Source: Elioraea sp. (GTDB lineage Bacteria > Pseudomonadota > Alphaproteobacteria > Acetobacterales > Acetobacteraceae). From it: a stretch of DNA of 64,000 bases. A model generated the notes under the pieces. The model made no database searches. It was not told the DNA's origin and saw only the letters and a list, made by a program, of their open reading frames with translations. Positions 1-11,025 of the stretch are shown in pieces. Each line of letters opens with the position of its first letter. The stretch's first letter is position 1. The position numbers were made by a program, and so were the translations under genes. The stretch is taken from assembly GCF_022842375.1 (NCBI RefSeq), contig NZ_JALHPR010000006.1, forward strand, positions 35,001 through 99,000. The letters run 5' to 3'.

Positions 1-1
1 G

Positions 2-490
2 CTCGATGCCGCGCGCATCTCCTCCGGCTTCGGCATGCGCCGCCACCCGATCCTCGGCTACAGCCGGATGCACCAGGGGGTGGATTTCGCAGCACCGACC
101 GGAACCCCTGTCTATGCCGCGGGCGACGGGCGCATCGCCTTCGCCGGCACGCGCGGCGGCTACGGCACAACGATCGTGGTCAACCACACCGGCGGGACGA
201 GCACGCTCTACGCCCATCTCTCGTCGATCCAGCGCGGGCTGCGCCCCGGCTCGGCCGTGCGGCAGGGCCAGGTGATCGGCCGCGTCGGCTCGACGGGGAT
301 GTCGACCGGCCCGCATCTTCATTTCGAGGTGCGACGCAACGATCGCCCGCTCAATCCTTCCGTGGCACAGGTCATGCCGCCCGGGCGGCTTGCAGGCGCC
401 GAGCTCGCCGCGTTCCAGCGCGCGCGGGCGCGCGCCGAGCGACAGTTCGCGGCACTTGCCCCGGGGCGGGAGCTCGCCGCGGCCGATTAA
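2..490 (+). CDS. M23 family zinc metallopeptidase, C-terminal part (5' end outside window)
   Basis: An open frame runs from the window edge to a stop at 490, so the start lies upstream. What is visible is a LytM/peptidase M23 domain: the metal-binding HQGVDFAAPTG motif (H-x3-D) near residue 35 and the catalytic/metal GPHLHFEV motif (H-x-H) near residue 115. About 45 Ala/Arg-rich residues follow. M23 enzymes cut peptidoglycan cross-bridges in the periplasm, or, when degenerate, activate amidases as EnvC and DipM do. Here both metal motifs are intact, so an active endopeptidase is likely. The N-terminal signal and any coiled coil cannot be seen. A strong hairpin follows the stop codon. Confidence 0.88.
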   Translation, partial: LDAARISSGFGMRRHPILGYSRMHQGVDFAAPTGTPVYAAGDGRIAFAGTRGGYGTTIVVNHTGGTSTLYAHLSSIQRGLRPGSAVRQGQVIGRVGSTGMSTGPHLHFEVRRNDRPLNPSVAQVMPPGRLAGAELAAFQRARARAERQFAALAPGRELAAAD

Positions 491-521
491 CGAACCGCTC
501 AAGCAACGTTCGATCGACGCG

Positions 522-559
522 GCGACGGCGCCGTTGCGTGTCCGCAACGGCGCCGTCGT
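522..559. terminator. Strong stem-loop between convergent genes
   Basis: A perfect 16-bp inverted repeat (arms 523-538 and 543-558, loop TGTC) lies between the stop of the M23 gene and the stop of clpB, which are convergent. No long T-run follows on either side, so it may act as a bidirectional hairpin terminator or as an mRNA 3' end stabiliser. Confidence 0.75.
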
Positions 560-590
560 TACAGGCCAAGTCCGTTCCTAATGCGGATCG

Positions 591-3173
<2,583 letters not shown>

Positions 3174-3264
3174 TCTCTGTCCCTCCATGAGGCGACGGGC
3201 GCCGGGCACCCCCTGAGGCTGCACCCAACGGCGACGTCCGGGTGACCCGAGCGTTGCGCAAAGG

Positions 3265-3293
3265 ACATGGGAAACGCTTTGATGCCCCTCAAG
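3265..3293 (-). promoter_or_regulatory. Sigma-32-like heat-shock promoter of clpB
   Basis: On the minus strand CTTGAG (3293-3288), a 16-bp spacer and CCCATGT (3271-3265) match the known sigma-32 pattern CTTGAA / CCCCATNT. It would start transcription about 85 bases before the clpB ATG. Its position also argues against an upstream ATG at 3267 for the divergent MOSC gene. Confidence 0.6.
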
Positions 3294-3317
3294 GTCACGT
3301 GTTGGGGGAATCGCTCG

Positions 3318-4082
3318 GTGCGCGTCGAACACATCTACCGCTACCCGGTGAAAGGGCTGTCGGCCGAAAGCCTGGCCGAGGTGCACCTCGACCCCGGCGA
3401 GCCGCTGCCCGGTGACCGTCGATTCGCGCTGGCCCAGGGTGATGCGCCGTTCGACGAGGCGGCCCCCTTCTGGCTGCAGAAGCAGCATTTCGCGATGCTG
3501 ATGAAGAATGAACGGCTGGCCGAGCTTCACGCCGCCTGGGATGACCGGCGCGAGGTGCTCGTCATCCGCCCTCCGGCGGGCCCTGCGTTGACCGCGAGCA
3601 CGGCGACGGAGGATGGCCGCCGCGAGATCGCCACCTGGCTCACGGCCTTCCTGGGGCCCGAGGCAAGGGGGGTGCCGCGCTTCGTCACCTCCCCCGGCTT
3701 CAGCTTCAGCGACCATCGCAACAAGGTTGTCTCGCTGATCAATCTCGCCTCGCTGGCGTCGCTCGAGAACGCGATGGGGCGAAGCCTCGACAAGCTGCGC
3801 TTCCGCGCGAACGTCTATTTCAGCGGCCTGCCGGCCTGGGCCGAGTTCGACTGGGTGGGACGCAGCATCGAGCTCGGCGGCGCAACCCTGACCATCACAA
3901 AACGCATCCCTCGCTGCCCGGCTACGGAGGTGAACCCGGTGACGGCGCGGCGCGACTGCAACCCGGTGGATGGACTGCGCGAGGCCTTCGGCCACCCCGA
4001 TCTGGGCGTCTACGGCCGCGTGGAGGATGGCGGGCGTGTCGCGGTCGGCGACGCGATCGTGCTGCGCGAGGCAACGCCCTGA
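3318..4082 (+). CDS. MOSC domain protein with MOSC N-terminal beta-barrel
   Basis: About 254 residues. The N-terminus ([16 protein letters not shown]) is the MOSC_N beta-barrel signature; the C-terminal half carries the MOSC core with the conserved Cys in [14 protein letters not shown] (near residue 200) that in the family binds molybdenum-cofactor sulfur. Proteins of this type resemble YcbX/mARC and are thought to reduce N-hydroxylated compounds or handle Moco sulfur; the substrate here is unknown. I chose the GTG at 3318 because a GGGGGAA ribosome site sits 7 bases upstream and family homology begins immediately; the frame also has ATGs at 3267 and 3282, which would overlap the clpB promoter. 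Confidence 0.82.
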   Translation: MRVEHIYRYPVKGLSAESLAEVHLDPGEPLPGDRRFALAQGDAPFDEAAPFWLQKQHFAMLMKNERLAELHAAWDDRREVLVIRPPAGPALTASTATEDGRREIATWLTAFLGPEARGVPRFVTSPGFSFSDHRNKVVSLINLASLASLENAMGRSLDKLRFRANVYFSGLPAWAEFDWVGRSIELGGATLTITKRIPRCPATEVNPVTARRDCNPVDGLREAFGHPDLGVYGRVEDGGRVAVGDAIVLREATP

Positions 4083-4103
4083 CTGCGCGAGGCAACGCTC
4101 TGA
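4062..4103. repeat. 21-bp tandem duplication over the MOSC stop codon
   Basis: Two adjacent 21-bp copies (4062-4082 and 4083-4103) differ by one base. The first encodes the last six residues (LREATP) and stop codon of the MOSC gene; the second repeats the same residues and stop after the end of the gene. It ends 8 bases before the next start codon. Confidence 0.9.
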
Positions 4104-4111
4104 GCGTCCGG

Positions 4112-4579
4112 ATGATGGCGGAGGCCGATCACGCCTGGGTGCTGGGCCTCAACGCGGCGCATGTGTCGGAGACCGGCCCGCTTGACCAGGCAGGGCTCGA
4201 CGCGCTGCTCGCCACTGCCTGCCACGCAACGGTGGCTGGCCCGGAAGCAGGGTTCCTGATCGCCATCGATGCCGCGACGGCGCATGACGGGCTCAACTTC
4301 CGCTGGTTCGCCGCGCGGATGGACGATTTCGTCTACGTCGATCGCATCGTGGTTGCGGCGGCAGCGCGCCGCCGCGGCATCGCCGCAGCGCTCTATGCCG
4401 ATCTGGCCGGCGCCGCGCTGGCACTCGGCCGACGCGCGCTCGTGGCGGAGGTGAACATCGATCCGCCCAACCCGGGCTCTCTTGCCTTCCACGCGCGCGG
4501 GAGGTTCCACGCCGTCGGCGAGGCGCACCTCGCCGAGCGGGGAAAGACCGTCCGCTACCTCAGGAAGGAACTGGCCTAG
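4112..4579 (+). CDS. GNAT family N-acetyltransferase
   Basis: A 155-residue single-domain GNAT acetyltransferase. The acetyl-CoA pyrophosphate loop is visible as [13 protein letters not shown] (about 90-103), followed by the typical beta-strand/helix with [19 protein letters not shown] (about 112-130), close to the NPxxxxFYExxGF pattern of the family. Length is normal. The substrate cannot be read from the sequence. It follows the MOSC gene by 29 bases, the gap being the second copy of a 21-bp duplication, so the two are probably co-transcribed. Confidence 0.82.
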   Translation: MMAEADHAWVLGLNAAHVSETGPLDQAGLDALLATACHATVAGPEAGFLIAIDAATAHDGLNFRWFAARMDDFVYVDRIVVAAAARRRGIAAALYADLAGAALALGRRALVAEVNIDPPNPGSLAFHARGRFHAVGEAHLAERGKTVRYLRKELA

Positions 4580-4594
4580 GGACGGGTGGGAGCG

Positions 4595-5032
4595 CTATTC
4601 GGCGCTTGGCTGGATCTTTGGCTGCTCGCCCTCGCCGGCAAGCGCCTGCTCGGTGCCATGACCGTTCATCGCCTGCTCGACCGCCGCGTCGACCGGGTCG
4701 ATCCCCTCGCCCTCATAGCGGCGTTGGCCGTTCTGGTTGCCCTGCTGGGGCTGGCCCTGCGGGGCCTGCGTCTGCTGCATGGCATTGAGGATACGGAAAT
4801 AGTGCTCGGCATGCTGGAAGTAGCTTTCCGCCATCACGCGGTCGCCGGCCGAGGTCGCGTCACGACCGAGCTGGAGATACTTCTCGAAGAGCTGCTGCGC
4901 CGTGCCACGGAGCCGAACATCGGGCCCGTTGCTGTCGAACACGTGGTTGCGGTTCATCGGCACGTTGCGGTGCTGCTGGTGCTGCCGAGGAGCCTGGTGA
5001 TGGCCGCGGCCACGCATACGCTTCAGGTTCAT
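4595..5032 (-). CDS. DUF4167 domain protein
   Basis: A 145-residue basic, Gln/Asn-rich protein. The central block from RNHVFDSNGPDVRLRG to AEHYFRIL (about 28-82) is the DUF4167 domain, typical of Alphaproteobacteria and commonly found just downstream of prfA-prmC, as here. Ends are low in complexity: a His/Arg/Gln-rich N-terminus (MNLKRMRGRGHHQAPRQ) and an acidic Pro/Gln-rich tail. The basic N-terminus suggests nucleic-acid or ribosome binding, but no function is established. No signal peptide or membrane segment is seen. It is separated from prmC by 224 bases and may have its own promoter. Confidence 0.85.
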   Translation of the reverse strand: MNLKRMRGRGHHQAPRQHQQHRNVPMNRNHVFDSNGPDVRLRGTAQQLFEKYLQLGRDATSAGDRVMAESYFQHAEHYFRILNAMQQTQAPQGQPQQGNQNGQRRYEGEGIDPVDAAVEQAMNGHGTEQALAGEGEQPKIQPSAE

Positions 5033-5205
5033 GTGTTCGTGTCTGCCGTTGTTGTCGCAGCATCCTCGCGCCGGCCGTGCCGGCGACGCTGGCTGAGCCT
5101 GAGCCTGGCCCCCGAGCGCCGGCCCAAGCGCGCCGTGACGATCGTCCGCCGAGCCATCGTGGCATGAGCGGGATTCTCATCGGGTGATGCACTGGAACCG
5201 GAGGC

Positions 5206-5234
5206 ACCCTAGTGCGCACGCGCCGCGGCGCCAA
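5206..5234 (-). promoter_or_regulatory. Possible sigma-70-type promoter for the DUF4167 gene
   Basis: In the 224-base gap between prmC and the DUF4167 gene the minus strand reads TTGGCG, a 17-bp spacer, then TAGGGT. The -10 is a poor match; support is spacing and position only. A short A-run (CTGGAAAAAACGG) lies just upstream. Nothing else was seen in 5033-5256. Confidence 0.3.
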
Positions 5235-5256
5235 CCGTTTTTTCCAGATCCCTCGA

Positions 5257-6111
5257 TCACGCCGGACGGAGAACGACTGCGCGGTCAACCCCGCCCAAAT
5301 CCTGCCGTATTTCGGTCACCCCCAACCCGGCCCGCAGGGCGAGATCGGCCACTGCTGCGGCCTGGCCGAAGCCCAGTTCGAGCACCGCCGCCCCCCGCGC
5401 ACGGAGCAGCCGTGACAGGGCCGGAACGATCGCGCGATACGCATCGAGACCGTCGGCACCACCATCGAGCGCTGCGCGCGGCTCATGCACCGCAACCTCC
5501 GGTTCGAGGCTCGCGATCGTTGCCGTCTCGATATAGGGAGGGTTGCTGACCACCAGGTCGAACTGCCCGGCGATGGCGCCCGCCCAGTCGCCGCGCACGA
5601 AGCCCGCACGCGCCGCAAGCCCCGCCGCGGCGGCATTGGCGCGCGCGACCGCAAGCGCACCCGCGCTCCGATCCAGTCCGATGCCGTAGGCGGCAGGACA
5701 CTCGGCAAGAAGTGCCAGCAGGATCGCGCCCGACCCGGTACCGAGATCGAGCACGCGGCCGACGGCAGGCCGATCCGGCACCGCATCGAGAGCGGCAGCG
5801 ACGATCGTCTCTGTGTCAGGGCGCGGGATCAGCACGTCGTGCGTGACGGCGAGGTCGAGCGTCCAGAACCCTCGTGTGCCGATGAGGTAGGCGGAAGGCT
5901 CACGCGCCACACGGCGTGAGACCAACGCGCGGAACTGCGCGGCCTGCTCCTCCGCGACGACGCGATGACCCTCCATCGGCAGCGCGAGCGGCTTCCGCCC
6001 GAGAACATGTCCGAGCAGCAGGCGTGCCTCGATGCGCGCGTCCTCGATGCCGGCCGCGCGGAAAGCGGCACCCGCCTCGCAGAGCAGCCCGCCGATCGTG
6101 GCGGTGCTCAT
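5257..6111 (-). CDS. prmC: Release factor glutamine N5-methyltransferase PrmC
   Basis: A 284-residue class I methyltransferase that methylates the Gln of the GGQ motif in release factors, its partner being encoded by the preceding gene prfA. The SAM-binding motif [16 protein letters not shown] lies near residue 120 and the catalytic NPPY motif ([10 protein letters not shown]) near residue 190; the N-terminal helical domain (about 1-85) that grips the release factor is present. The ATG at 6109-6111 overlaps the prfA stop by 4 bases (ATGA), indicating translational coupling. Confidence 0.95.
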   Translation of the reverse strand: MSTATIGGLLCEAGAAFRAAGIEDARIEARLLLGHVLGRKPLALPMEGHRVVAEEQAAQFRALVSRRVAREPSAYLIGTRGFWTLDLAVTHDVLIPRPDTETIVAAALDAVPDRPAVGRVLDLGTGSGAILLALLAECPAAYGIGLDRSAGALAVARANAAAAGLAARAGFVRGDWAGAIAGQFDLVVSNPPYIETATIASLEPEVAVHEPRAALDGGADGLDAYRAIVPALSRLLRARGAAVLELGFGQAAAVADLALRAGLGVTEIRQDLGGVDRAVVLRPA

Positions 6112-7193
6112 CCTTCTGCCGCGAGCAGCTCCGCCTGCTGCTCCGACGTCAGCGCATCGACCAGCTCGTCGAGCTCGCCCGCCAGCACGCGGTCGATCTT
6201 GTGCAGCGTCAGCCCGATGCGATGGTCGGTCACCCGCCCCTGCGGCACATTGTAGGTGCGGATGCGCTCGGACCGATCGCCGGTGCCGACCTGGGAGCGC
6301 CGCATGTCCGACCGCGCCGCTGCCTTCGCCTCGCGCTCGCGCTCATAGAGCCGGGCGCGCAGGATCTTCATCGCCCGTGCGCGATTCTTGTGCTGGCTCT
6401 TCTCGTCCTGGCACTGCACGACGATACCGGACGGCATGTGCGTGATGCGCACGGCACTCTCGGTCTTGTTCACGTGCTGGCCGCCGGCACCCGACGCACG
6501 AAAGACATCAATGCGGAGATCGGCGTCATTGATCGCGACATCCACCTCCTCGGCTTCCGGCAGCACCGCGACCGTTGCGGTGGAGGTATGGATGCGCCCC
6601 TGCGCCTCGGTCGCGGGAACGCGCTGCACGCGGTGCACGCCGCTCTCGAACTTCAGCCTGGCGAACACGTTCTGCCCGGTGATGCCAGCCACCGCCTCGC
6701 GATAGCCGCCGAGGTCGTTCTCGGAGAGCTCCAGCACCTCGAAGCGCCAGCCTCGGCCCTCCGCGTAGCGGCGATACATCTCGAACAGGTCGGCGGCGAA
6801 CAGCGCGGCCTCGTCGCCGCCGGCACCGGCGCGCACCTCGAGGATGGCGTTGCGCTCATCGGCCTCGTCCTTCGGCAGCAGCGCGATGCGCACGGCACGC
6901 GCGAGCGCCGTGACACGCTCGGCAAGCTCGCGCGCCTCCTCCTCCGCCATCGCGCGCATCTCGGGATCCATTCCGGCAGCGTCACGCATTGCCTCGGCTT
7001 CGGCGAGCTCGCGCTCGGCACGGCGCAGTGCGGCGATCTGCCCAGCCACCTCGGCGATGGCCGATGCCTCGCGCGTTGCCGCGACATAGGCCCCGCCGTC
7101 GAGCCCCGATTGCAGCAGCGCGTCGAGCTCCTCAGCGCGCATCAGCACGCGGTCGAGCCGCGCCTGGAAGCCTGGCGAGAAGCCCGAGCTCAT
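6108..7193 (-). CDS. prfA: Peptide chain release factor 1
   Basis: A 361-residue class I release factor reading UAA/UAG. The catalytic GGQ lies in [15 protein letters not shown], about two-thirds along, and the acidic N-terminal helical domain and the codon-recognition domain are both present at normal length. The frame is open further upstream, but the ATG at 7191-7193 (MSSGFSPGF) overlaps the hisS stop by 4 bases (ATGA) and gives the family length. It forms a tightly overlapped chain hisS-prfA-prmC. Confidence 0.96.
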   Translation of the reverse strand: MSSGFSPGFQARLDRVLMRAEELDALLQSGLDGGAYVAATREASAIAEVAGQIAALRRAERELAEAEAMRDAAGMDPEMRAMAEEEARELAERVTALARAVRIALLPKDEADERNAILEVRAGAGGDEAALFAADLFEMYRRYAEGRGWRFEVLELSENDLGGYREAVAGITGQNVFARLKFESGVHRVQRVPATEAQGRIHTSTATVAVLPEAEEVDVAINDADLRIDVFRASGAGGQHVNKTESAVRITHMPSGIVVQCQDEKSQHKNRARAMKILRARLYEREREAKAAARSDMRRSQVGTGDRSERIRTYNVPQGRVTDHRIGLTLHKIDRVLAGELDELVDALTSEQQAELLAAEG

Positions 7194-8428
7194 TCGCCTA
7201 GCTTGGCGGCAAGCGCTGCGAGCGGAACCGCCTCCTGCGCGCCGGTGGCAAGGTCCTTCACCTGCGCCTCGCCGGCCGCAAGCTCCGCCTCGCCGAGGAT
7301 GATTGCCGCGCGCGCGCCCTGCTTGTTCGCACGCTCCATCCGCCGCTTGAGGTTGCCGCGGAACGCCATCTCGGCGCGAAGGCCGGCACGGCGAAGCGAC
7401 GTGAGAACACCGATCGCCGCACGCTCCGCCACCTCGCCGACGGGGATCACCACGATCGGCGAGGGCGCGGGCGGCGCCTCGGCGAGCAGCATCGCCAGAC
7501 GCTCGATCCCGGCAGCCCATCCGACCGATGGCGTCGGTGGCCCGCCCATCTCCTCGACCAGCCCGTCATACCGCCCGCCCGCCATCACCGTGCCCTGCGC
7601 GCCGAGCCTGTCGGTCACGAACTCGAAGGCGGTGTGGGAGTAGTAGTCGAGCCCGCGCACGATCCGCGGGTTCACGCGATAGGGAACACCGAAGGCATCG
7701 AGGGTGGCGAGGACACCTTCCCATTGCGCGCGGGCGGCATCGGTCAGGTGCGCGAAGATGTCCGGCGCGTCGGCGACGATCGCACGATCCGACGCATCTT
7801 TGCTGTCCAGGACGCGAAGGGGATTGCGCGCCAGCCGCTCGCGGCTCTCGGTCGACAGCCTCTCCTCGTGCGCCTGGAGGAACGACACGAGGGCGGCACG
7901 ATAGGCAGCACGGCTCTCGTTGTCGCCGAGCGTGTTCACCTCGAGGATCGTGCCGTCGGCGACGCCAAGCGCCGTCAGGATCTCGAAGCCGCAGGCGATC
8001 ACCTCGGCATCGGCCAGCGGCTCGGCAGCACCCAGCGTTTCGATACCGATCTGGTGGAACTGCCGGTAACGGCCCTTCTGGGGGCGCTCGTAGCGGAACA
8101 TCGGCCCTGCGTAGAACACCTTCTGCGGCAGGCTCTGCGTCAGCCCGTTGGAGACCAGCGCGCGGCAGACGCCGGCGGTGTTCTCGGGGCGCAGCGTGAC
8201 ACTCTCCCCGCCGCGGTCCTCGAAACTGTACATCTCCTTCGTCACCACGTCGGAGGTGTCGCCCAGCGTGCGGGAGAACACGCGCGTGTCCTCGAGAACG
8301 GGCGTCTCCCACGCATCGAAGCCCCAGAGGGAGGCGACGCGGCGGGCGGTCTCGCTCACTTGGCGGTGGCGGCGGGCATCCTCGCCGATGAGGTCGCGCA
8401 TGCCGCGCACGGGTTGCAGTGCTGTCAC
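7190..8428 (-). CDS. hisS: Histidine--tRNA ligase
   Basis: A class II aminoacyl-tRNA synthetase that charges tRNA-His. Recognised features: the N-terminal [10 protein letters not shown] start typical of HisRS, motif 2 ([16 protein letters not shown]), the histidine-specific [13 protein letters not shown] block and [10 protein letters not shown], then an anticodon-binding domain in the last about 95 residues. I place the start at a GTG (8426-8428), giving 412 residues, because family homology begins there; an in-frame TTG at 8449 would add seven residues. Neither has a strong ribosome site. Confidence 0.94.
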   Translation of the reverse strand: MTALQPVRGMRDLIGEDARRHRQVSETARRVASLWGFDAWETPVLEDTRVFSRTLGDTSDVVTKEMYSFEDRGGESVTLRPENTAGVCRALVSNGLTQSLPQKVFYAGPMFRYERPQKGRYRQFHQIGIETLGAAEPLADAEVIACGFEILTALGVADGTILEVNTLGDNESRAAYRAALVSFLQAHEERLSTESRERLARNPLRVLDSKDASDRAIVADAPDIFAHLTDAARAQWEGVLATLDAFGVPYRVNPRIVRGLDYYSHTAFEFVTDRLGAQGTVMAGGRYDGLVEEMGGPPTPSVGWAAGIERLAMLLAEAPPAPSPIVVIPVGEVAERAAIGVLTSLRRAGLRAEMAFRGNLKRRMERANKQGARAAIILGEAELAAGEAQVKDLATGAQEAVPLAALAAKLGE

Positions 8429-8530
8429 GGTGTCACTTGTCCAGTTCAACGGCGCATCGGATGCGCCAAGGGCAGCGTCAGCGCGAGCCTGTCAAGGGCC
8501 GCTCCGCGGCACGAGCCAGTCAAGCAGGGG

Positions 8531-9652
8531 CTACTCCGCGGCCTTGGCCAGCGCGGCTTCTGCCTTCAGAGCCTCAGCCTTCGCCTCGACGAGCGAGACG
8601 ATGTGATCGACCATGCCCTCGGCGCCGATCGTATGGTCGGTGCGCCCGGCCGCGTAGATCATGTGCCGCCCTGCCCCGCCGCCCGTCAGGCCAAGGTCGG
8701 TCAGCAGCGCCTCGCCAGGCCCGTTCACGACGCAGCCGATGATCGAGAGGCTGATCGGCACCTGGATATGCTCGAGCCGCTTCTCCAGCGCCTCGACCGT
8801 GCGGATCACATCGAAGCCCTGACGCGCGCAGGAAGGACAGGAGATGATCTTCACGCCGCGGTGGCGGAGATGCAGGCCCTTCAGGATCTCCCAGCCGACG
8901 CGCACCTCCTCCTCCGGCTCGTCCGACAGCGAGACGCGGATCGTGTCGCCGATCCCGGCCCAGAGGAGGGAGCCGATGCCCATCGCACTCTTCACCGTGC
9001 CGGCGCGGCGCGAGCCTGCCTCGGTGATGCCAAGGTGCAGCGGGTGGTCGCACGCCTCGGCGAGCTGCTGGTAGGCAGCGACGGCGAGGAACACGTCGGA
9101 TGCCTTCACGCTGATCTTGAACGCGTGGAAATCATGCTCCTGCAGGTGGGCCGCATGCCAGAGAGCGCTCTCGACCAGCGCCTCGGGGTTCGGCTCGCCG
9201 TATTTCTCGAGGAGGTGCTTCTCGAGCGAGCCCGCGTTGACGCCGATGCGGATCGAGCAGCCATGGTCGCGGGCGGCGCGGATGACCTCCTTCACACGGT
9301 CGGCCGAGCCGATATTGCCTGGGTTGATCCGCAGGCACGCGGCACCGGCCTCGGCCGCCTCGATGGCGCGGCGGTAGTGGAAATGGATGTCGGCGACGAT
9401 CGGGACGTTCACCTCGGGCACGATCTTCGCCAGTGCCGCCGTGCTTTCCTCGTCCGGCACCGAGACGCGCACGATGTCGACGCCGGCGATCTCGGCGCGG
9501 CGGATCTGCGCGATCGTCGCCTCGACGTCGGTTGTCGGCGTGTTGGTCATGGTCTGGACGGTGATCGGCGCGTCGCCGCCGACGGGCACGCGGCCGACAT
9601 GGATCTGCCGGCTGCGGCGGCGCGTGATCTGCTGGTAGGGCCGATACGACAT
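8531..9652 (-). CDS. ispG: 4-hydroxy-3-methylbut-2-enyl-diphosphate synthase
   Basis: A 373-residue enzyme of the MEP isoprenoid pathway, converting ME-cPP to HMBPP with a [4Fe-4S] cluster. The TIM-barrel N-terminal part begins [18 protein letters not shown]; the cluster ligands are seen in [11 protein letters not shown] and CVVNGPGE in the C-terminal third. Length is that of the short, flavodoxin-dependent bacterial form. It lies between the rodZ-like gene and hisS, a common alphaproteobacterial order. Confidence 0.96.
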   Translation of the reverse strand: MSYRPYQQITRRRSRQIHVGRVPVGGDAPITVQTMTNTPTTDVEATIAQIRRAEIAGVDIVRVSVPDEESTAALAKIVPEVNVPIVADIHFHYRRAIEAAEAGAACLRINPGNIGSADRVKEVIRAARDHGCSIRIGVNAGSLEKHLLEKYGEPNPEALVESALWHAAHLQEHDFHAFKISVKASDVFLAVAAYQQLAEACDHPLHLGITEAGSRRAGTVKSAMGIGSLLWAGIGDTIRVSLSDEPEEEVRVGWEILKGLHLRHRGVKIISCPSCARQGFDVIRTVEALEKRLEHIQVPISLSIIGCVVNGPGEALLTDLGLTGGGAGRHMIYAAGRTDHTIGAEGMVDHIVSLVEAKAEALKAEAALAKAAE

Positions 9653-9736
9653 GAGGCTGTCCTCTCCCGAACGCCGGGAGAATGGCGCGGTCGCGCGGGT
9701 TTCGCCAGCGCGCCTGTTAACGGGCGTGCCTGAACC

Positions 9737-10822
9737 CTAACGGGGAAGGGCCGCGACCGCCTGCCTGATCTGGTCAGGTTCGAGCGGCAGGTCGCGCCGC
9801 ACGGCTCCCTGCTGGCCGAGGGTGGGCAGGGCATCGCCGTCGAGCACGACGTCGAGCCCGCCAGCGTTGCCCGTCGTCAGCAGCAGGCCGGGGCGCATCG
9901 GCACGCGATAGGTCTCACCAGGACGGAGAACGCGGTTGAACAGCACCGTGCCGCCGGTGCGCTCGCGCACCTGGATCCAGCTGTCGGCGCGGGCGCGGAG
10001 AACAATGCGGCTGTCATCCGCAGCGCCGTAGCTCGCCACCGCCGGATCGACCGGAGGCGGCTGCGCGATCGGCCCAGGGTTCAGCGGGGCGGCACTCGCG
10101 CTCGTCGGGCTCTGCGCGGCAGGGCGTGGCGGCAGCAGGCTCTCCGGCGTCACGGCAGGGCCGGTCGGCCAGGGCCCGGTCGCCGGCAGGATGACGCGGG
10201 GAGCATCCGGCACCGGTTGGGTGGCAGCGAGCGGCGGCAGGATCGCCTGGGGCGGCGCCTGGATCGGCGCCTGGATCGGCGCGACGGCTGCGGGAGCCTG
10301 CGTCCCGTTCTGGCTCGGGACGGAGGCGAGGGGCAACGCTGGCTGCAAAAGACCCGGTGCCGGCTGCGGCGTCGTCTCGATGCGCGCGAGGCGCTCGGGC
10401 AGGGCGGGAACGATGTCGGCCACGCGCTGGCCGGTGCCTGTAAGGTAGTACCAGCCGCCATAGAGCCCGGCTGCCATGACGACGCCGACGACGATGAGCG
10501 CGCCCGCCGGAATGCCACGCTCGGGCACCGGGGCGGGGAAGGAGAGCTCCGGCTTCTTCGCCGCGGCGTTGCCCGTCTCGTCACGCCAGCGCCGCGCGAT
10601 CTCCTCCTGGTCGAGGCCGAGGGCGGCGGCATAGCTCTTGACGAAGCCGACGGCGTAGGCCGGCGAGGGAAGGGCGGCGAACCTGCCATCTTCGATCGCG
10701 TCGACATACGGTCGCCTGATCCGGAGGGCCACGGCCACATCCTGGACCGACAATCCCTGACGCAATCGCGCGGCCCGAAGAAGGCCGCCAACCGCTGAGG
10801 GGCTTGTGGCCGGAACGGACAT
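9737..10822 (-). CDS. RodZ-like protein: HTH_25, one membrane span, DUF4115
   Basis: About 361 residues from the ATG at 10820-10822. Order: an Xre-like HTH_25 domain (VGGLLRAARLRQGLSVQDVA onward, about 10-85), a single membrane segment (ALIVVGVVMAAGLYGGWYYL, about 109-128), a long Pro/Ala/Gln-rich periplasmic linker, and a C-terminal DUF4115 beta domain (IVLRARADSWIQVRERTGG onward). This is the RodZ architecture, which links MreB to the elongation machinery and cell shape. The frame is open to an ATG at 11023, directly after ptsP, but those 67 residues lie in an AT-rich non-coding-looking stretch. Upstream of ispG, as often seen. Confidence 0.85.
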   Translation of the reverse strand: MSVPATSPSAVGGLLRAARLRQGLSVQDVAVALRIRRPYVDAIEDGRFAALPSPAYAVGFVKSYAAALGLDQEEIARRWRDETGNAAAKKPELSFPAPVPERGIPAGALIVVGVVMAAGLYGGWYYLTGTGQRVADIVPALPERLARIETTPQPAPGLLQPALPLASVPSQNGTQAPAAVAPIQAPIQAPPQAILPPLAATQPVPDAPRVILPATGPWPTGPAVTPESLLPPRPAAQSPTSASAAPLNPGPIAQPPPVDPAVASYGAADDSRIVLRARADSWIQVRERTGGTVLFNRVLRPGETYRVPMRPGLLLTTGNAGGLDVVLDGDALPTLGQQGAVRRDLPLEPDQIRQAVAALPR

Positions 10823-10964
10823 CGCACCGTCGGCCACCAGAGTCTTTCCGTCTTGCAACACCTGCCGAAATCCTCGCAGCACGGCATGAAAATCGAGCGG
10901 CGCCGGTCCCCCCGATCCCGTGCTCGACCTACGATCGTCTAGCGCGGGAACAACCGTCCTTGCC

Positions 10965-11025
10965 AGCCCTAACGTGAAGAGTTTATGGGATTCGATAGAA
11001 AAAATCCCGCACATTTCGCGCATAG
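10965..11025 (-). promoter_or_regulatory. AT-rich spacer between ptsP and the rodZ-like gene
   Basis: This stretch is markedly richer in A and T than its surroundings and holds a short inverted repeat (GGGATT / AATCCC around 10987-11008) directly after the ptsP stop. It could hold the promoter of the rodZ-ispG-hisS-prfA-prmC run or a weak terminator of ptsP. No convincing -35/-10 pair was found. Confidence 0.3.

Noticed and set aside
3174-3995. Upstream extension of clpB by 274 codons
   Set aside because: Overlaps the MOSC gene and lacks homology; the true N-terminus and ribosome site are at 3173.
7634-9733. Long plus-strand open frame of about 700 codons opposite hisS and ispG
   Set aside because: Shadow of high-GC genes on the other strand; composition is His/Arg/Asp-rich with no domain, and hisS and ispG are unmistakable.
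10823-11023. 67-residue N-terminal extension of the rodZ-like protein
   Set aside because: Lies largely in an AT-rich, non-coding-looking stretch and lacks homology; kept as the alternative start only.
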